DNA of 64,000 nt from Microthrix sp041394405. Lineage in GTDB: Bacteria; Actinomycetota; Acidimicrobiia; Acidimicrobiales; Microtrichaceae. Shown piece after piece: positions 8,812 to 18,715 of this stretch (position 1 is the first letter of the stretch; each line of letters opens with the position of its first letter). The translations under genes were made by a program, and so were the position numbers. The notes below the pieces were generated by a model that saw nothing but the letters and a program-made list of their open reading frames with translations, was not told where the DNA came from and ran no database searches. Location: NCBI GenBank assembly GCA_041394405.1, contig JAWKIF010000008.1, positions 186,001 to 250,000 on the forward strand, given 5' to 3'.

Positions 8812-9210
8812 ATGGCCAAGCCCCAAGCCGGCGCACGCAAACCCCGCCGTCGTGAGCGCAAGAACGTGACCCACGGCGTGGTTCACATCAAGTCGTCGTT
8901 CAACAACACGATCATCGCCATCTCCGACCAAGAGGGGAATATCCTCGCCTGGGCCTCGGGGGGCAACGTCGGCTTCAAGGGTTCCCGCAAGTCCACCCCC
9001 TATGCGGCGCAGATGGCCGCAGAGCAGGCCGGCCGCCGGGCCATGGAGCACGGCGTTCGTCGGGTGGATGTCATGGTGAAGGGCCCCGGCTCCGGTCGCG
9101 AGACGGCCATTCGCTCCATCCAGAACCTGGGTATCGAAGTCATCGGTATCAAGGACGTCACACCAGTACCCCACAACGGCTGCAAGCCGCCCAAGCGGCG
9201 CCGTCAGTAG
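8812..9210 (+). CDS. rpsK: 30S ribosomal protein S11
   Basis: 132-residue platform protein. HGVVHIKSSFNNTIIAISD, ASGGNVGFKGSRKSTPYAAQ and the C-terminal IKDVTPVPHNGCKPPKRRR are family signatures. The gap before it (8708-8811) has no gene and no clear hairpin. Confidence 0.97.
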   Translation: MAKPQAGARKPRRRERKNVTHGVVHIKSSFNNTIIAISDQEGNILAWASGGNVGFKGSRKSTPYAAQMAAEQAGRRAMEHGVRRVDVMVKGPGSGRETAIRSIQNLGIEVIGIKDVTPVPHNGCKPPKRRRQ

Positions 9211-9226
9211 CAGGAAGGAACCAGAC

Positions 9227-9844
9227 ATGTCCCGCTACACCGGACCCCGGGCGCGCGTCTCTCGTCGCCTCGGAACCAATATCTGGGGAACCAAGGGCGA
9301 GAACCTCGCCATGGAGAAGCGCCCCTACCCGCCAGGCCAGCACGGACGGACCCGCCGACGCGGCAACGTTTCCGAGTACCTGGTGCAGCTGCAGGAGAAG
9401 CAGAAGGCTCGCTTCTCCTACGGGCTCACCGAAAAGCAGTTCCGCAAGCTGTACGAGGAGGCCTCGCGGCGCCCGGGCGTCACCGGCGAGACCCTCCTGA
9501 TGTACTGCGAGCTGCGGGTCGACAACGTGGTGTACCGCACCGGGTGGGCGGCCACCCGGCCCCAGGCCCGCCAGCTGGTCAGCCACGGCCACCTTGAGGT
9601 CAACGGCAAGCGCGTGAACACCCCCAGCTACCGCCTCCGCAAGGGCGACGTGGTCACCCTCCGCGAGAAGAGCCGGGAGATGATCACGATCCAGTGGAAC
9701 AAGGACACGCTCGACCGCACCCCTCCCGCGTGGTTGGAGCGGGGCGAGAACCACCATTCCGTCTCGGTGCGGGAGCTCCCCGTCCGTGAGCAGATCGACG
9801 TGCCCGTGCGAGAGCAACTCATCGTCGAGCTCTACTCCAAGTAA
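9227..9844 (+). CDS. rpsD: 30S ribosomal protein S4
   Basis: Primary 16S rRNA-binding protein, 205 residues. N-terminal MSRYTGPRARVSRRLGTNIW lacks the four zinc cysteines, so it is the C- form. The S4 RNA-binding domain is visible as ELRVDNVVYRTGWAATRPQARQ and GHLEVNGKRVNTPSYRLRKG. GGAAGG precedes the ATG. rpoA follows after 97 bases. Confidence 0.97.
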   Translation: MSRYTGPRARVSRRLGTNIWGTKGENLAMEKRPYPPGQHGRTRRRGNVSEYLVQLQEKQKARFSYGLTEKQFRKLYEEASRRPGVTGETLLMYCELRVDNVVYRTGWAATRPQARQLVSHGHLEVNGKRVNTPSYRLRKGDVVTLREKSREMITIQWNKDTLDRTPPAWLERGENHHSVSVRELPVREQIDVPVREQLIVELYSK

Positions 9845-9941
9845 CCCCCGTGCCGCCCCGGCCCGTCAGGTTCGGGCCGAAACTTCTTTCCAGCCATTCT
9901 CCCCCCAAGCTCCCAGATCACCCCAGGAAGGTGCGACCACC

Positions 9942-10886
9942 ATGCTCGTGATCCAACGACCCACGGTCGAAGCCCTCGACGAGGGCGAAGGCACCCGCCA
10001 GCAATTCGCCATCGGCCCCCTCGAGCCCGGCTTCGGCCACACGCTTGGCAACTCGCTGCGCCGCACGCTGCTGAGCTCCATCCCTGGGGCCGCGGTCACC
10101 TCGGTGCGCTTCGATGAGGCCCTGCACGAGTTCGACACCATCTCCGGTGTCGCCGAGGACGTCACCGACATCATCTTGAACCTCAAGGACGTGGTGGTTT
10201 CCTCCGAGTCCGACAAGGCCGTCGTGTTGCGCCTGGACGTTGCCGGGCCCACCGATGTGACCGCTGCGGACATCCGCACCACCTCCGAGGTGGAGATCCT
10301 CAACGGCGAGTTGCCCATCGCCACGGTCAACGAGAGCGGCCACCTGGCCATGGACCTCACCATCGAGCGGGGCCGGGGCTATTCGCCCGCCGACTCCACC
10401 AAGGGCAGCCAAACCATCGGCGCCATTCCCATCGACGCCATCTACTCGCCCGTTCGCCGGGTGTCGTTCACCGTGGAGCCCACTCGGGTGGAGCAGTCCA
10501 CCAACTACGACCGGCTGGTTCTGGAGATCGAGACGGACGGCTCCATCGAACCCCGCGACGCGTTGGCCTCCGCCGGCGCCACCCTGGCCGGGTTGGTGCA
10601 GCTGGTCGCCGAGCTGACCGACGAGCCCGAGGGTCTGGAGCTGGGCGACATCGCCCCGGCGGCCGGCACCTCGCCCGACCTCGAGCTTCCCATCGAAGAC
10701 CTGGAGCTGTCGGAGCGCCCCCGCAACTGTCTCAAGCGAGCACAGGTGAACACCGTGGGCGAGCTGTTGTCCAAGACCCCCGATGACCTGCTGGCCATCA
10801 CCAACTTCGGGCAGAAGTCGCTCGACGAGGTGCTGGTCAAGCTGGATGAGCGGGGCCTGGCACTGAACTCCCGGGAGATGCCATGA
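9942..10886 (+). CDS. rpoA: DNA-directed RNA polymerase alpha subunit
   Basis: 314 residues from MLVIQRPTVEALDEGEG, with AGGAAGG ahead. The N-terminal dimerisation domain holds LEPGFGHTLGNSLRRTLLSS. A linker of about 20 residues leads to the alpha-CTD (LELSERPRNCLKRAQVNTVG, then LDEVLVKLDERGL) that contacts UP-element DNA and activators. The frame upstream of 9942 is shadow of the rpsD 3' end. Overlaps rplQ by 4 bases (ATGA). Confidence 0.97.
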   Translation: MLVIQRPTVEALDEGEGTRQQFAIGPLEPGFGHTLGNSLRRTLLSSIPGAAVTSVRFDEALHEFDTISGVAEDVTDIILNLKDVVVSSESDKAVVLRLDVAGPTDVTAADIRTTSEVEILNGELPIATVNESGHLAMDLTIERGRGYSPADSTKGSQTIGAIPIDAIYSPVRRVSFTVEPTRVEQSTNYDRLVLEIETDGSIEPRDALASAGATLAGLVQLVAELTDEPEGLELGDIAPAAGTSPDLELPIEDLELSERPRNCLKRAQVNTVGELLSKTPDDLLAITNFGQKSLDEVLVKLDERGLALNSREMP

Positions 10887-11239
10887 GAGGAACCCCCACC
10901 AAGGGTCGCCGCATGGGTGGGTCGGCCAAGCACCAACGGTTGATGCTGGCCAACCTTGTCGCCTCGCTGATCGCAGCCGAGCGCATCGTCACGACCGAGG
11001 CCAAGGCCAAGGCCATGCGCCCCGTCGCCGAGAAGGTGATCACCAAGGCCTCCAAGGGCGGGTTGCACAACCACCGTCAGCTCCTGGCGTTCCTCGGCGA
11101 CACCGAGATCGTTGACATGTTGATGGAGGACATCGGCCCCCGCTACGCCGATCGGCCGGGTGGGTATACCCGCATCCTCAAGCTGGGCGACCGCCGCCAG
11201 GGCGACAATGCCCCGATGGCGATCATCGAACTGGTCTGA
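10883..11239 (+). CDS. rplQ: 50S ribosomal protein L17
   Basis: 118 residues: MRGTPTKGRRMGGSAKHQRL, LIAAERIVTTEAKAKAMRPVAEK and the C-terminal GYTRILKLGDRRQGDNAPMAIIELV are typical. It closes the alpha operon and is followed by a long inverted repeat. Confidence 0.97.
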   Translation: MRGTPTKGRRMGGSAKHQRLMLANLVASLIAAERIVTTEAKAKAMRPVAEKVITKASKGGLHNHRQLLAFLGDTEIVDMLMEDIGPRYADRPGGYTRILKLGDRRQGDNAPMAIIELV

Positions 11240-11262
11240 TTCGGGCGCATGGCGCGACAGCG

Positions 11263-11323
11263 CCGGGGGGTCATGGCACCCCTCGACCGCTCCGCTATGT
11301 CGCTGGGTGCCACAACCCCCCGG
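11263..11323. terminator. Long imperfect hairpin after rplQ
   Basis: Two 19-base arms (11263-11281 and 11305-11323) are complementary at 17 of 19 positions, with CCGGGGGGT against ACCCCCCGG at the base and TGGCACCC against GGGTGCCA at the top, around a 23-base loop. No T-run follows. Its place after the last ribosomal gene fits termination or processing, but a genome-wide repeat is also possible. Confidence 0.5.
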
Positions 11324-11424
11324 CACTGCCTCGCACTGGCGGGTCGCGGTGGCCGACGTCGCGCGCATGAGGCAGCGCCCTGGAGGCGGAACGTCGTCGG
11401 GGCTGCGTCCCGGGGAGCAGCAAC

Positions 11425-12198
11425 GTGACTCGCTGGCGGTTGGATCTTGCCTATGACGGCAGCGGGTTTCGCGGCTTCGCGGTCAACCGCGGCATCCGGA
11501 GCGTGGCCGGCGAGCTGAACGGCGCGCTGGGCAAGCTCTGCGGACACGACGTGGCGGTCACCTGCGCTGGGCGCACCGATGCCGGCGTGCACGCCAGGGG
11601 CCAGGTGGTTCACTTCGACACCGGCGCCGCGCTGGATGCGGCGCGGGTGCTGCGGTCCCTCAACCGGATGTTGGGCCCCGAGATAGCCGTCAGCGAGGCG
11701 GCCGAGGTGCCCGACAGCTTCGACGCTCGCTTCTCGGCCCGCTGGCGTCGCTACCGCTACTCGGTGGTGAACTCGGTGTGGGTCGACCCGCAAGTGGCAC
11801 GCTTCGTCTGGCACAACGAGGGCGACCTCGATGTGGCGCCCATGGCCGAGGCGGCCCGGGCATTCGTCGGCCAGCACGACTTCTCGGCGTTCTGTCGGCG
11901 CACGCCACCGGCACCCGGTTGGCCCGAACGGTCGAGGGTGAGGAATCTGCTGGGGTTCGACGTCGTGGCCGATGGGCCGAATCGCTTGGACTTTTGGGTG
12001 GTGGCCAGCTCGTTCTGCCACCACCAGGTGCGCTCGATGGTGGGCACCTTGGTGGAGGTTGGGCAGGGCAGCCGGAGCGTCGCATCGGTTGCGGAGGCGT
12101 TGGAGAGCCGCGATCGGCAACGGTGTGGGCGAGTTGCCCCGGCTCACGGGTTGACCCTGTGGGAGGTTGGGTATCGAGCCGAACCGGTCGGTCGATGA
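11425..12198 (+). CDS. truA: tRNA pseudouridine(38-40) synthase
   Basis: Isomerises uridines 38-40 in the anticodon arm. 257 residues from GTG with a GGGGAG ten bases ahead. MTRWRLDLAYDGSGFRGFAV opens the fold; the catalytic Asp is residue 52 within CAGRTDAGVHARGQ. C-terminal FWVVASSFCHHQVRSMVGTL is also conserved. truA commonly follows rplQ in bacteria. Confidence 0.95.
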   Translation: MTRWRLDLAYDGSGFRGFAVNRGIRSVAGELNGALGKLCGHDVAVTCAGRTDAGVHARGQVVHFDTGAALDAARVLRSLNRMLGPEIAVSEAAEVPDSFDARFSARWRRYRYSVVNSVWVDPQVARFVWHNEGDLDVAPMAEAARAFVGQHDFSAFCRRTPPAPGWPERSRVRNLLGFDVVADGPNRLDFWVVASSFCHHQVRSMVGTLVEVGQGSRSVASVAEALESRDRQRCGRVAPAHGLTLWEVGYRAEPVGR

Positions 12199-12324
12199 CC
12201 GGCGATCCCTCCACCGGCGGCGTCTGCCTCGTCGGGGCCTCGGCCCGGGATAGCCTCGCCTGGCCGGTTCGATCCGGTGGCTGTCGATGCATGGTCGGTC
12301 AAGCCGAGGGGGAGAATCTCCACG

Positions 12325-12948
12325 ATGAGTGATCCGGACGGCCACTCGGCCTCGAATGACGAGCCGATGGACCAAGAACGTGTCGGCCTTTCCGACGCAG
12401 CCCTCGTGGTTGCAGTCGGGCGCTATGACGAGGAGGCCCTGCGCGAGCTGTATCGCCGTCATGGCGATGCCGTGTACGGCCTGGCCAACCGGGTCATCTG
12501 CGACCGCCACATCGCCGAAGAGGTGCTCCAAGACACGTTCGTCCGCCTGTGGAACAACCCCGAGCGGTACGACCCGGAGCGTGGTTCGCTGCGCACCTAC
12601 CTGCTGCGCATCACCCACGGCCGCTCCGTGGATCGCATCCGAAGCGAGCAGGCTCGTCGCGATCGTGAGGAGCGCCACGAGGTGGACCTGGCAACCACCT
12701 CGCCTCCCGCCGACATCGAACGTGAGGCGTGGGAGCTGATCAGGTCATCCAACATCCGCGATGCCCTCGAAGAACTCTCGACCTCCGAGCGCGACGCCAT
12801 CGTGCTGGCCTACTTCGGTGGGCACACCTACCGGGAGGTCGCCGAGAAACTGTCCATTCCTGAAGGCACGGCCAAAAGCCGGATCCGCCTCGGGCTCGCC
12901 AAGTTGGCGTCACACCTGGAGGCCGCCGGACTAGGGGTCCAAACATGA
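12325..12948 (+). CDS. ECF sigma factor, SigK-like
   Basis: 207 residues. Region 2 (ALRELYRRHGDAVYGLANRV, RTYLLRITHGRSVDRIR) and region 4 (LEELSTSERDAIVLAYFGG, YREVAEKLSIPEGTAKSRIR) are clear, with no sigma 1.1 or 3, so it is an extracytoplasmic-function factor. The start MSDPDG is preceded by GAGGGGGA. It overlaps by 4 bases a gene for an RskA-type anti-sigma factor, and the genes after that encode a membrane molybdopterin enzyme and a fasciclin lipoprotein. In Mycobacterium tuberculosis SigK-RskA controls fasciclin proteins (MPT70/MPT83), so the SigK assignment rests on family plus context. Confidence 0.85.
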   Translation: MSDPDGHSASNDEPMDQERVGLSDAALVVAVGRYDEEALRELYRRHGDAVYGLANRVICDRHIAEEVLQDTFVRLWNNPERYDPERGSLRTYLLRITHGRSVDRIRSEQARRDREERHEVDLATTSPPADIEREAWELIRSSNIRDALEELSTSERDAIVLAYFGGHTYREVAEKLSIPEGTAKSRIRLGLAKLASHLEAAGLGVQT

Positions 12949-14033
12949 GCGCCAACTTCGACGACACCCGATCAAACCACCCCAACGCTGAGGACCCAGT
13001 GCGCGAGCTGCTGGGGGCCTACGCCCTCGATGCCGTCGATGCCGACGAGCGGCTGGCGGTCGAAGAACTGCTGGAGCGCTCGCCGGATGCCCGAGCCGAG
13101 TTGGCGACCCTGCAGGTGGCGGTCGACGCGTTGGCCGCCGAGGCCGCGACGGCTCCCCCCATCGGCACCTGGCAGCGGTTGCAGGACCGATTGGCCGTTG
13201 CGGACGGCGGCCAGGACGATGCCTCGGGCTCGCCCTCGGCCCCTCCGGCCGAGTCGGTACTCCCGTCCGGTTCGCTGCGCCGCCGTGTGGCACCGGCCGA
13301 ACCGACCGAACGCGCCGACCGGCCCACGCCTCGGCCGGAGGGTTCGGCAGAGGATTCCGGCATGTCCGGAGCCCCGGGGCTGCGGGCCGCAACGCCAAAG
13401 CCCGAGACAGCGCCCGCCGCCGCGGCGGGCCAGGCCGACCCAGGCCGTTCGACCACGGCCTCGGAGCACCCGGCTGCCGCACAGCACACGGCCGACCCGG
13501 CTGGCGACGACGAACTGGGCCGCCGACGGCGCCGCCGCGCCGCATCGGGAGGGACGGCACGTCCCGGGGGCGTGCGCCCCTGGCCCCTGCTGGCCGCCGC
13601 AGCGGCGGTCGTCGCCGCGCTGGCGGTGGGGGGGCTGATGGTGCGCCAGGGCAACCGGATCGACGACCTGACCTCCGAGTTGGCTGCCGGGGGTCTGGAG
13701 CGCTCGGCCCAGGCGGCACTGGCCGACCCGTCGACCGAGCTCGTCGACCTGGCGGGCAGCGACCTGTTGATCAACGTGCGTGCCGCCGTCACGGAGAACG
13801 GCACCGGGTATCTCTTCGCCGAAGACCTGCCCGAACTGCCCGACGACCAGACCTATCAGCTGTGGGCGGCTCGCGAGGACAAGGTCATCTCGGTCGGTGT
13901 GCTTGGCCCCCGCCCCACGGTGAGCGCGTTCCACACCGACCCAGGGGTGAAGGCCCTGGCGATCACGGTGGAGACGTCGGGCGGTGTGGTGCGGTCCGGC
14001 CACGACCCGGTGGCTGCGGGCGAGTTCAGCTAA
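12945..14033 (+). CDS. Anti-sigma factor, RskA-like membrane protein
   Basis: 362 residues. The N-terminal ~90 residues form the anti-sigma helical domain (LLGAYALDAVDADERLAVEE, ELATLQVAVDALA). A long Pro/Ala/Glu-rich linker follows, then one transmembrane helix near residue 210 (LLAAAAAVVAALAVGG) and a periplasmic RskA C-terminal domain (TGYLFAEDLPELPDDQTYQLWA, VSAFHTDP). The family holds its sigma factor at the membrane until regulated proteolysis of the anti-sigma factor. Translationally coupled to the sigma gene. The linker is longer than in most RskA proteins. Confidence 0.85.
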   Translation: MSANFDDTRSNHPNAEDPVRELLGAYALDAVDADERLAVEELLERSPDARAELATLQVAVDALAAEAATAPPIGTWQRLQDRLAVADGGQDDASGSPSAPPAESVLPSGSLRRRVAPAEPTERADRPTPRPEGSAEDSGMSGAPGLRAATPKPETAPAAAAGQADPGRSTTASEHPAAAQHTADPAGDDELGRRRRRRAASGGTARPGGVRPWPLLAAAAAVVAALAVGGLMVRQGNRIDDLTSELAAGGLERSAQAALADPSTELVDLAGSDLLINVRAAVTENGTGYLFAEDLPELPDDQTYQLWAAREDKVISVGVLGPRPTVSAFHTDPGVKALAITVETSGGVVRSGHDPVAAGEFS

Positions 14034-14075
14034 AGCGCTCGCCAGCGCTGCCCAACCGCTGCGCTGCCCACACCC

Positions 14076-14187
14076 GGAACTCGGGTCACGTTCGGGTGCT
14101 CTGGCGTCAGTTGGTGACCCGAGTTGGTGGGTGGCCTGGAACTCGGGTCACGTTCGGGTGCTCTGGCGTCAGTTGGTGACCCGAGTT
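14076..14187. repeat. Two identical 50-base copies of a palindromic element
   Basis: Copies at 14076-14125 and 14138-14187 are identical over 50 bases with a 12-base spacer. Each copy is itself an inverted repeat: AACTCGGGTCAC at one end and GTGACCCGAGTT at the other, a perfect 12-bp stem around a 24-base loop. The region 14034-14287 has no gene. It could be a REP-like mobile repeat, a tandem terminator after the anti-sigma gene, or paired operator sites for the next gene. Confidence 0.75.
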
Positions 14188-14287
14188 CGCTTGGGCGGAG
14201 CGGCGGCGGTGCGACCCCGGGTCGGAGTGTGACGTACGGCACACATCTGGAGTGATCCGGGAGCGCGGGCCGCCTCGAAGAAGAGAC

Positions 14288-15928
14288 GTGACCCGCCCAG
14301 AGCCAACCCCCCAGGAGTCCGGCACCCGCCAGGCCAACTCCACTGCCTCCTCCACTGCCGGCCCCATGGCCGGCGTGGAGGAGGCGCTGGGTGCGGTCCG
14401 CGGGCCTCGACGCCAACGTGGCGGGATCGCCAGCGGTGCCGTGGCCGGGCTGATCGGCGCCGGCGCAGCGCTCGGCGTGGCCGAGCTGGTCGCCGGGCCC
14501 TTCAGCTCGCTGACGTCACCAGTCGTGTCGGTGGGCAACGTGGTGGTGGACAACGTGCCCCGGTGGGCCAAGGACTTCGCCATCGAGACGTTCGGGCAGA
14601 ACGACAAGATCGCATTGATCGTCGGCACCACCATCTTCCTCTTCGTCTTTGCCGCAGCCATCGGCATGCTCACCACGAAGCGCCGCATCGTCGCACCCAT
14701 CGGTGCGGGCGTCTTCGCCCTGGCCGGGGCTGCCGCAGCCCTGAGCCGTGTCGGCGCCGGGCCGATGGCGGTGCTTCCCAGCCTCGTGGGAGGCCTCGTC
14801 GCTTGGGCGGTCATCGACCTGCTGGTGTGGCCGCCCGAGGCGGCCGAAGTCTCCGAGTCCACCGACCGCCGTCGTTTCTTGGTCGGCTCGTCCCTCGTCG
14901 TCGCCGGTGCGACGGTGGCCGGTGGTCTTGGGAAGGTGCTCTCCGGGGTGTTCCGGGTCTCGACCAACCGGGAGGACATCGTCCTTCCCGAGCCGGCCAG
15001 CGCTGCGGAGACCCTGCCCGACGGCATCGACCCAGACGTTGAGGGCCTGACCCCCTTCATCACCCCCGCCGACGACTTCTATCGGGTGGACACCGCCCTC
15101 GAGATCCCCCGAGTGGACGGGAACTCGTGGCAGCTCACCGTGAAGGGCATGGTGGACAACGAACGCACCTATACCCTGGCCGACCTGCTTGATCGGCCGC
15201 TGATCGAGCGAACCATCACCCTGGTGTGCGTCTCCAACCAGGTGGGCGGCAACCTTGCCGGAACCGCCCGGTGGCTGGGCGTACCCCTGACGGAACTGCT
15301 CGATGAGGCCGGCGTGGCTGACGGCGCCGACCAGGTACTCAGCCGTTCCGTGGACAACTTCACCGCCAGCACACCGCTGGACACCATCTACGACGGCCGG
15401 GACGCCATGGTCGTGGTGGGCATGAACGGCGAGCCGCTTCCGCTGGAACGCGGTTTCCCCGCCCGCCTGCTGGTTCCCGGGCTGTACGGCTTCGTCTCGG
15501 GCACCAAGTGGCTCTCCGAGCTGAACGTCACGACCTTCGAGGCTGAGCAGGCCTACTGGACCAAGCGTGACTGGGCCGAGGACGCCCCCATCAAGACCTT
15601 CAGCCGCATCGATCGCCCCGGAGGCCTGGGTTCAACCGTCGACCCCGGGAGCGTCGTGGTGGCCGGAGTCGCTTGGGATCCCCACCAGGGCATCTCCAAG
15701 GTGGAACTTCGAGTCGACGACGGCGACTGGGCCGAAGCAACCCTGGCCCCGGTGCCCTCCGAGGACACCTGGGTGCAGTGGACCTACGACTGGGCCGCGA
15801 CTTCCGGCTCCCACAACGTCTCCGTCCGTGCCACCAACGGCGCCGGCGAAACCCAGCCCTCCGAGCGTGTGGACCCCATCCCCGATGGGGCCACCGGTTG
15901 GCAACAGATCGTGGTGAACGTCACATGA
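14288..15928 (+). CDS. Membrane-anchored molybdopterin-dependent oxidoreductase (sulfite oxidase family)
   Basis: 546 residues from the GTG at 14288, chosen because an A/G-rich GAAGAAGAGA precedes it; GTG 14252 is an alternative. Five hydrophobic helices occupy roughly residues 40-230. The sulfite-oxidase molybdopterin domain follows, with the molybdenum-ligand Cys near residue 314 in TLVCVSNQVGGNL, and a C-terminal Mo-co dimerisation, immunoglobulin-like domain (VVVAGVAWDPHQGISKVELR). The substrate is unknown. The active site probably faces the periplasm. Next gene is a fasciclin lipoprotein after 44 bases; both sit beside the SigK/RskA pair and may be its targets. Confidence 0.85.
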   Translation: MTRPEPTPQESGTRQANSTASSTAGPMAGVEEALGAVRGPRRQRGGIASGAVAGLIGAGAALGVAELVAGPFSSLTSPVVSVGNVVVDNVPRWAKDFAIETFGQNDKIALIVGTTIFLFVFAAAIGMLTTKRRIVAPIGAGVFALAGAAAALSRVGAGPMAVLPSLVGGLVAWAVIDLLVWPPEAAEVSESTDRRRFLVGSSLVVAGATVAGGLGKVLSGVFRVSTNREDIVLPEPASAAETLPDGIDPDVEGLTPFITPADDFYRVDTALEIPRVDGNSWQLTVKGMVDNERTYTLADLLDRPLIERTITLVCVSNQVGGNLAGTARWLGVPLTELLDEAGVADGADQVLSRSVDNFTASTPLDTIYDGRDAMVVVGMNGEPLPLERGFPARLLVPGLYGFVSGTKWLSELNVTTFEAEQAYWTKRDWAEDAPIKTFSRIDRPGGLGSTVDPGSVVVAGVAWDPHQGISKVELRVDDGDWAEATLAPVPSEDTWVQWTYDWAATSGSHNVSVRATNGAGETQPSERVDPIPDGATGWQQIVVNVT

Positions 15929-15972
15929 GCGTGCGCCGCGTCCCCAATAACCCCCACGAAAGGAATCAACTC

Positions 15973-17127
15973 ATGCGATTCAACACCAAGCCCCGCAAGG
16001 CAATCATCGCCTTCGGCCTGGCCGGCACGCTCATTCTTGCCGGTTGCTCCGATGACGACACCTCCACGGCCACCTCGGACACCACCGAGGCGCCCGCCAC
16101 CACCGCTGCGGCCTCCGCCGCAGACTTCAGCCAGGACAACTTCGGGCCCGGCTGCGCCGAGGTCCCCGAGGACGGCGACGGCAGCTTTGAAGGCATGAGC
16201 GCCGACCCGGTGGCCACCGCGGCCTCCAACAACGAGCTGCTCTCCACCCTGGTCACCGCCGTTGATGCGGCCGGCCTGGTGGACACCCTGAACTCCGCCG
16301 AGGCCCTCACCGTGTTCGCCCCGGCGAACTCGGCCTTCGAGGCCCTGCCCGAGGGCACCGTCGAGACCCTGCTGGAAGACCCCAAGGGCGACCTGGCGAC
16401 CATCCTTCAGGTGCACGTCGTCGAGGGCAACATGAGCGCTGAAGACCTCATCGATGCCGGCACGGCCACGAGCCTGCAGGGCACCGAGCTGGCCATCAGC
16501 GCCGACGGCGACACCATGAAGGTGAACGACGCCTCGGTCGTGTGCGGCAACGTGCAGACCGCGAACGCATCGGTCTTCATCATCGACTCGGTGTTGATGC
16601 CCGATGAGGGCGGCTCCGAGGGTGGCGGTGAAGCGGCTGCCGCGTTCGCCGAGGACAACTTCGGCCCGGCCTGCGTCGACGTCCCTGCGGACGGCGACGG
16701 CAGCTTCGAGGGGATGAGCGCCGATCCGGTGGCCACTGCGGCCTCGAACAACGAGCTGCTCTCCACCCTGGTCACCGCCGTTGATGCGGCCGGCTTGGTG
16801 GACACCCTGAACTCCGCCGAGGCCCTCACCGTGTTCGCCCCGGCGAACTCGGCCTTCGAGGCCCTGCCCGAGGGCACCGTCGAGACCCTGCTGGAAGACC
16901 CCAAGGGCGACCTGGCGACCATCCTTCAGGTGCACGTGGTGGACGGCAAGATGAGCGCTGAGGATCTCATCGATGCCGGAACGGTCACGAGCCTGCAGGG
17001 CTCCGAGCTGACGATCAGCGCCGAGGGCGACACCATGAAGGTGAACGACGCCTCGGTGGCCTGCGGCAACGTGCAGACCTCCAACGCCACGGTCTTCATC
17101 ATCGACTCGGTGCTGATGCCCAGCTAG
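15973..17127 (+). CDS. Lipoprotein with two fasciclin domains
   Basis: 384 residues. AAAGGA lies nine bases before the ATG. The signal peptide ends in a lipobox (LILAGC), predicting lipid anchoring outside the membrane. A Thr/Ala-rich linker precedes two FAS1 domains (about residues 75-215 and 235-384), each containing LTVFAPANSAFEALPEGTVE and ending in VFIIDSVLMP. The two domains are nearly identical; about 200 bases within them differ at one position, so the copy is recent or kept alike by conversion. FAS1 proteins mediate adhesion or surface interactions. A strong terminator follows. Confidence 0.9.
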   Translation: MRFNTKPRKAIIAFGLAGTLILAGCSDDDTSTATSDTTEAPATTAAASAADFSQDNFGPGCAEVPEDGDGSFEGMSADPVATAASNNELLSTLVTAVDAAGLVDTLNSAEALTVFAPANSAFEALPEGTVETLLEDPKGDLATILQVHVVEGNMSAEDLIDAGTATSLQGTELAISADGDTMKVNDASVVCGNVQTANASVFIIDSVLMPDEGGSEGGGEAAAAFAEDNFGPACVDVPADGDGSFEGMSADPVATAASNNELLSTLVTAVDAAGLVDTLNSAEALTVFAPANSAFEALPEGTVETLLEDPKGDLATILQVHVVDGKMSAEDLIDAGTVTSLQGSELTISAEGDTMKVNDASVACGNVQTSNATVFIIDSVLMPS

Positions 17128-17160
17128 TCACGGCTGCCAGGTTCAACCTGGGCTGCTGCA

Positions 17161-17204
17161 CGCCGGTGCGGGAGGAACCCCATGTGGGTCCTCCCGCACC
17201 GGCG
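17161..17204 (+). terminator. Strong hairpin terminator after the fasciclin gene
   Basis: Arms CGCCGGTGCGGGAGGA and TCCTCCCGCACCGGCG are fully complementary, and the pairing continues into ACCC/GGGT with one bulge, leaving a five-base loop. A smaller hairpin (CCAGG TTCAA CCTGG, 17137-17151) lies just upstream. No U-run follows, as is common in actinomycetes. Confidence 0.7.
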
Positions 17205-17311
17205 CGTCCGGTCGGCGGTTGCCACCCCTCGGGCAGCCCGCATGCCGGTGCATCCGGATTGGAGCCGGGCCGGTTCGGTGCAAAATTCGACCGCGCTGTA
17301 GCGTTTCTTCA

Positions 17312-18715
<1,404 letters not shown>

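Noticed and set aside
14076..14187. Insertion-sequence terminal repeats
   Set aside because: No transposase or target-site duplication between or beside the copies; only 12 bases separate them.
15784..16935. Long minus-strand open frames over the fasciclin gene
   Set aside because: Shadow frames of a high-GC gene with repeats; the plus-strand protein has a lipobox and FAS1 motifs.
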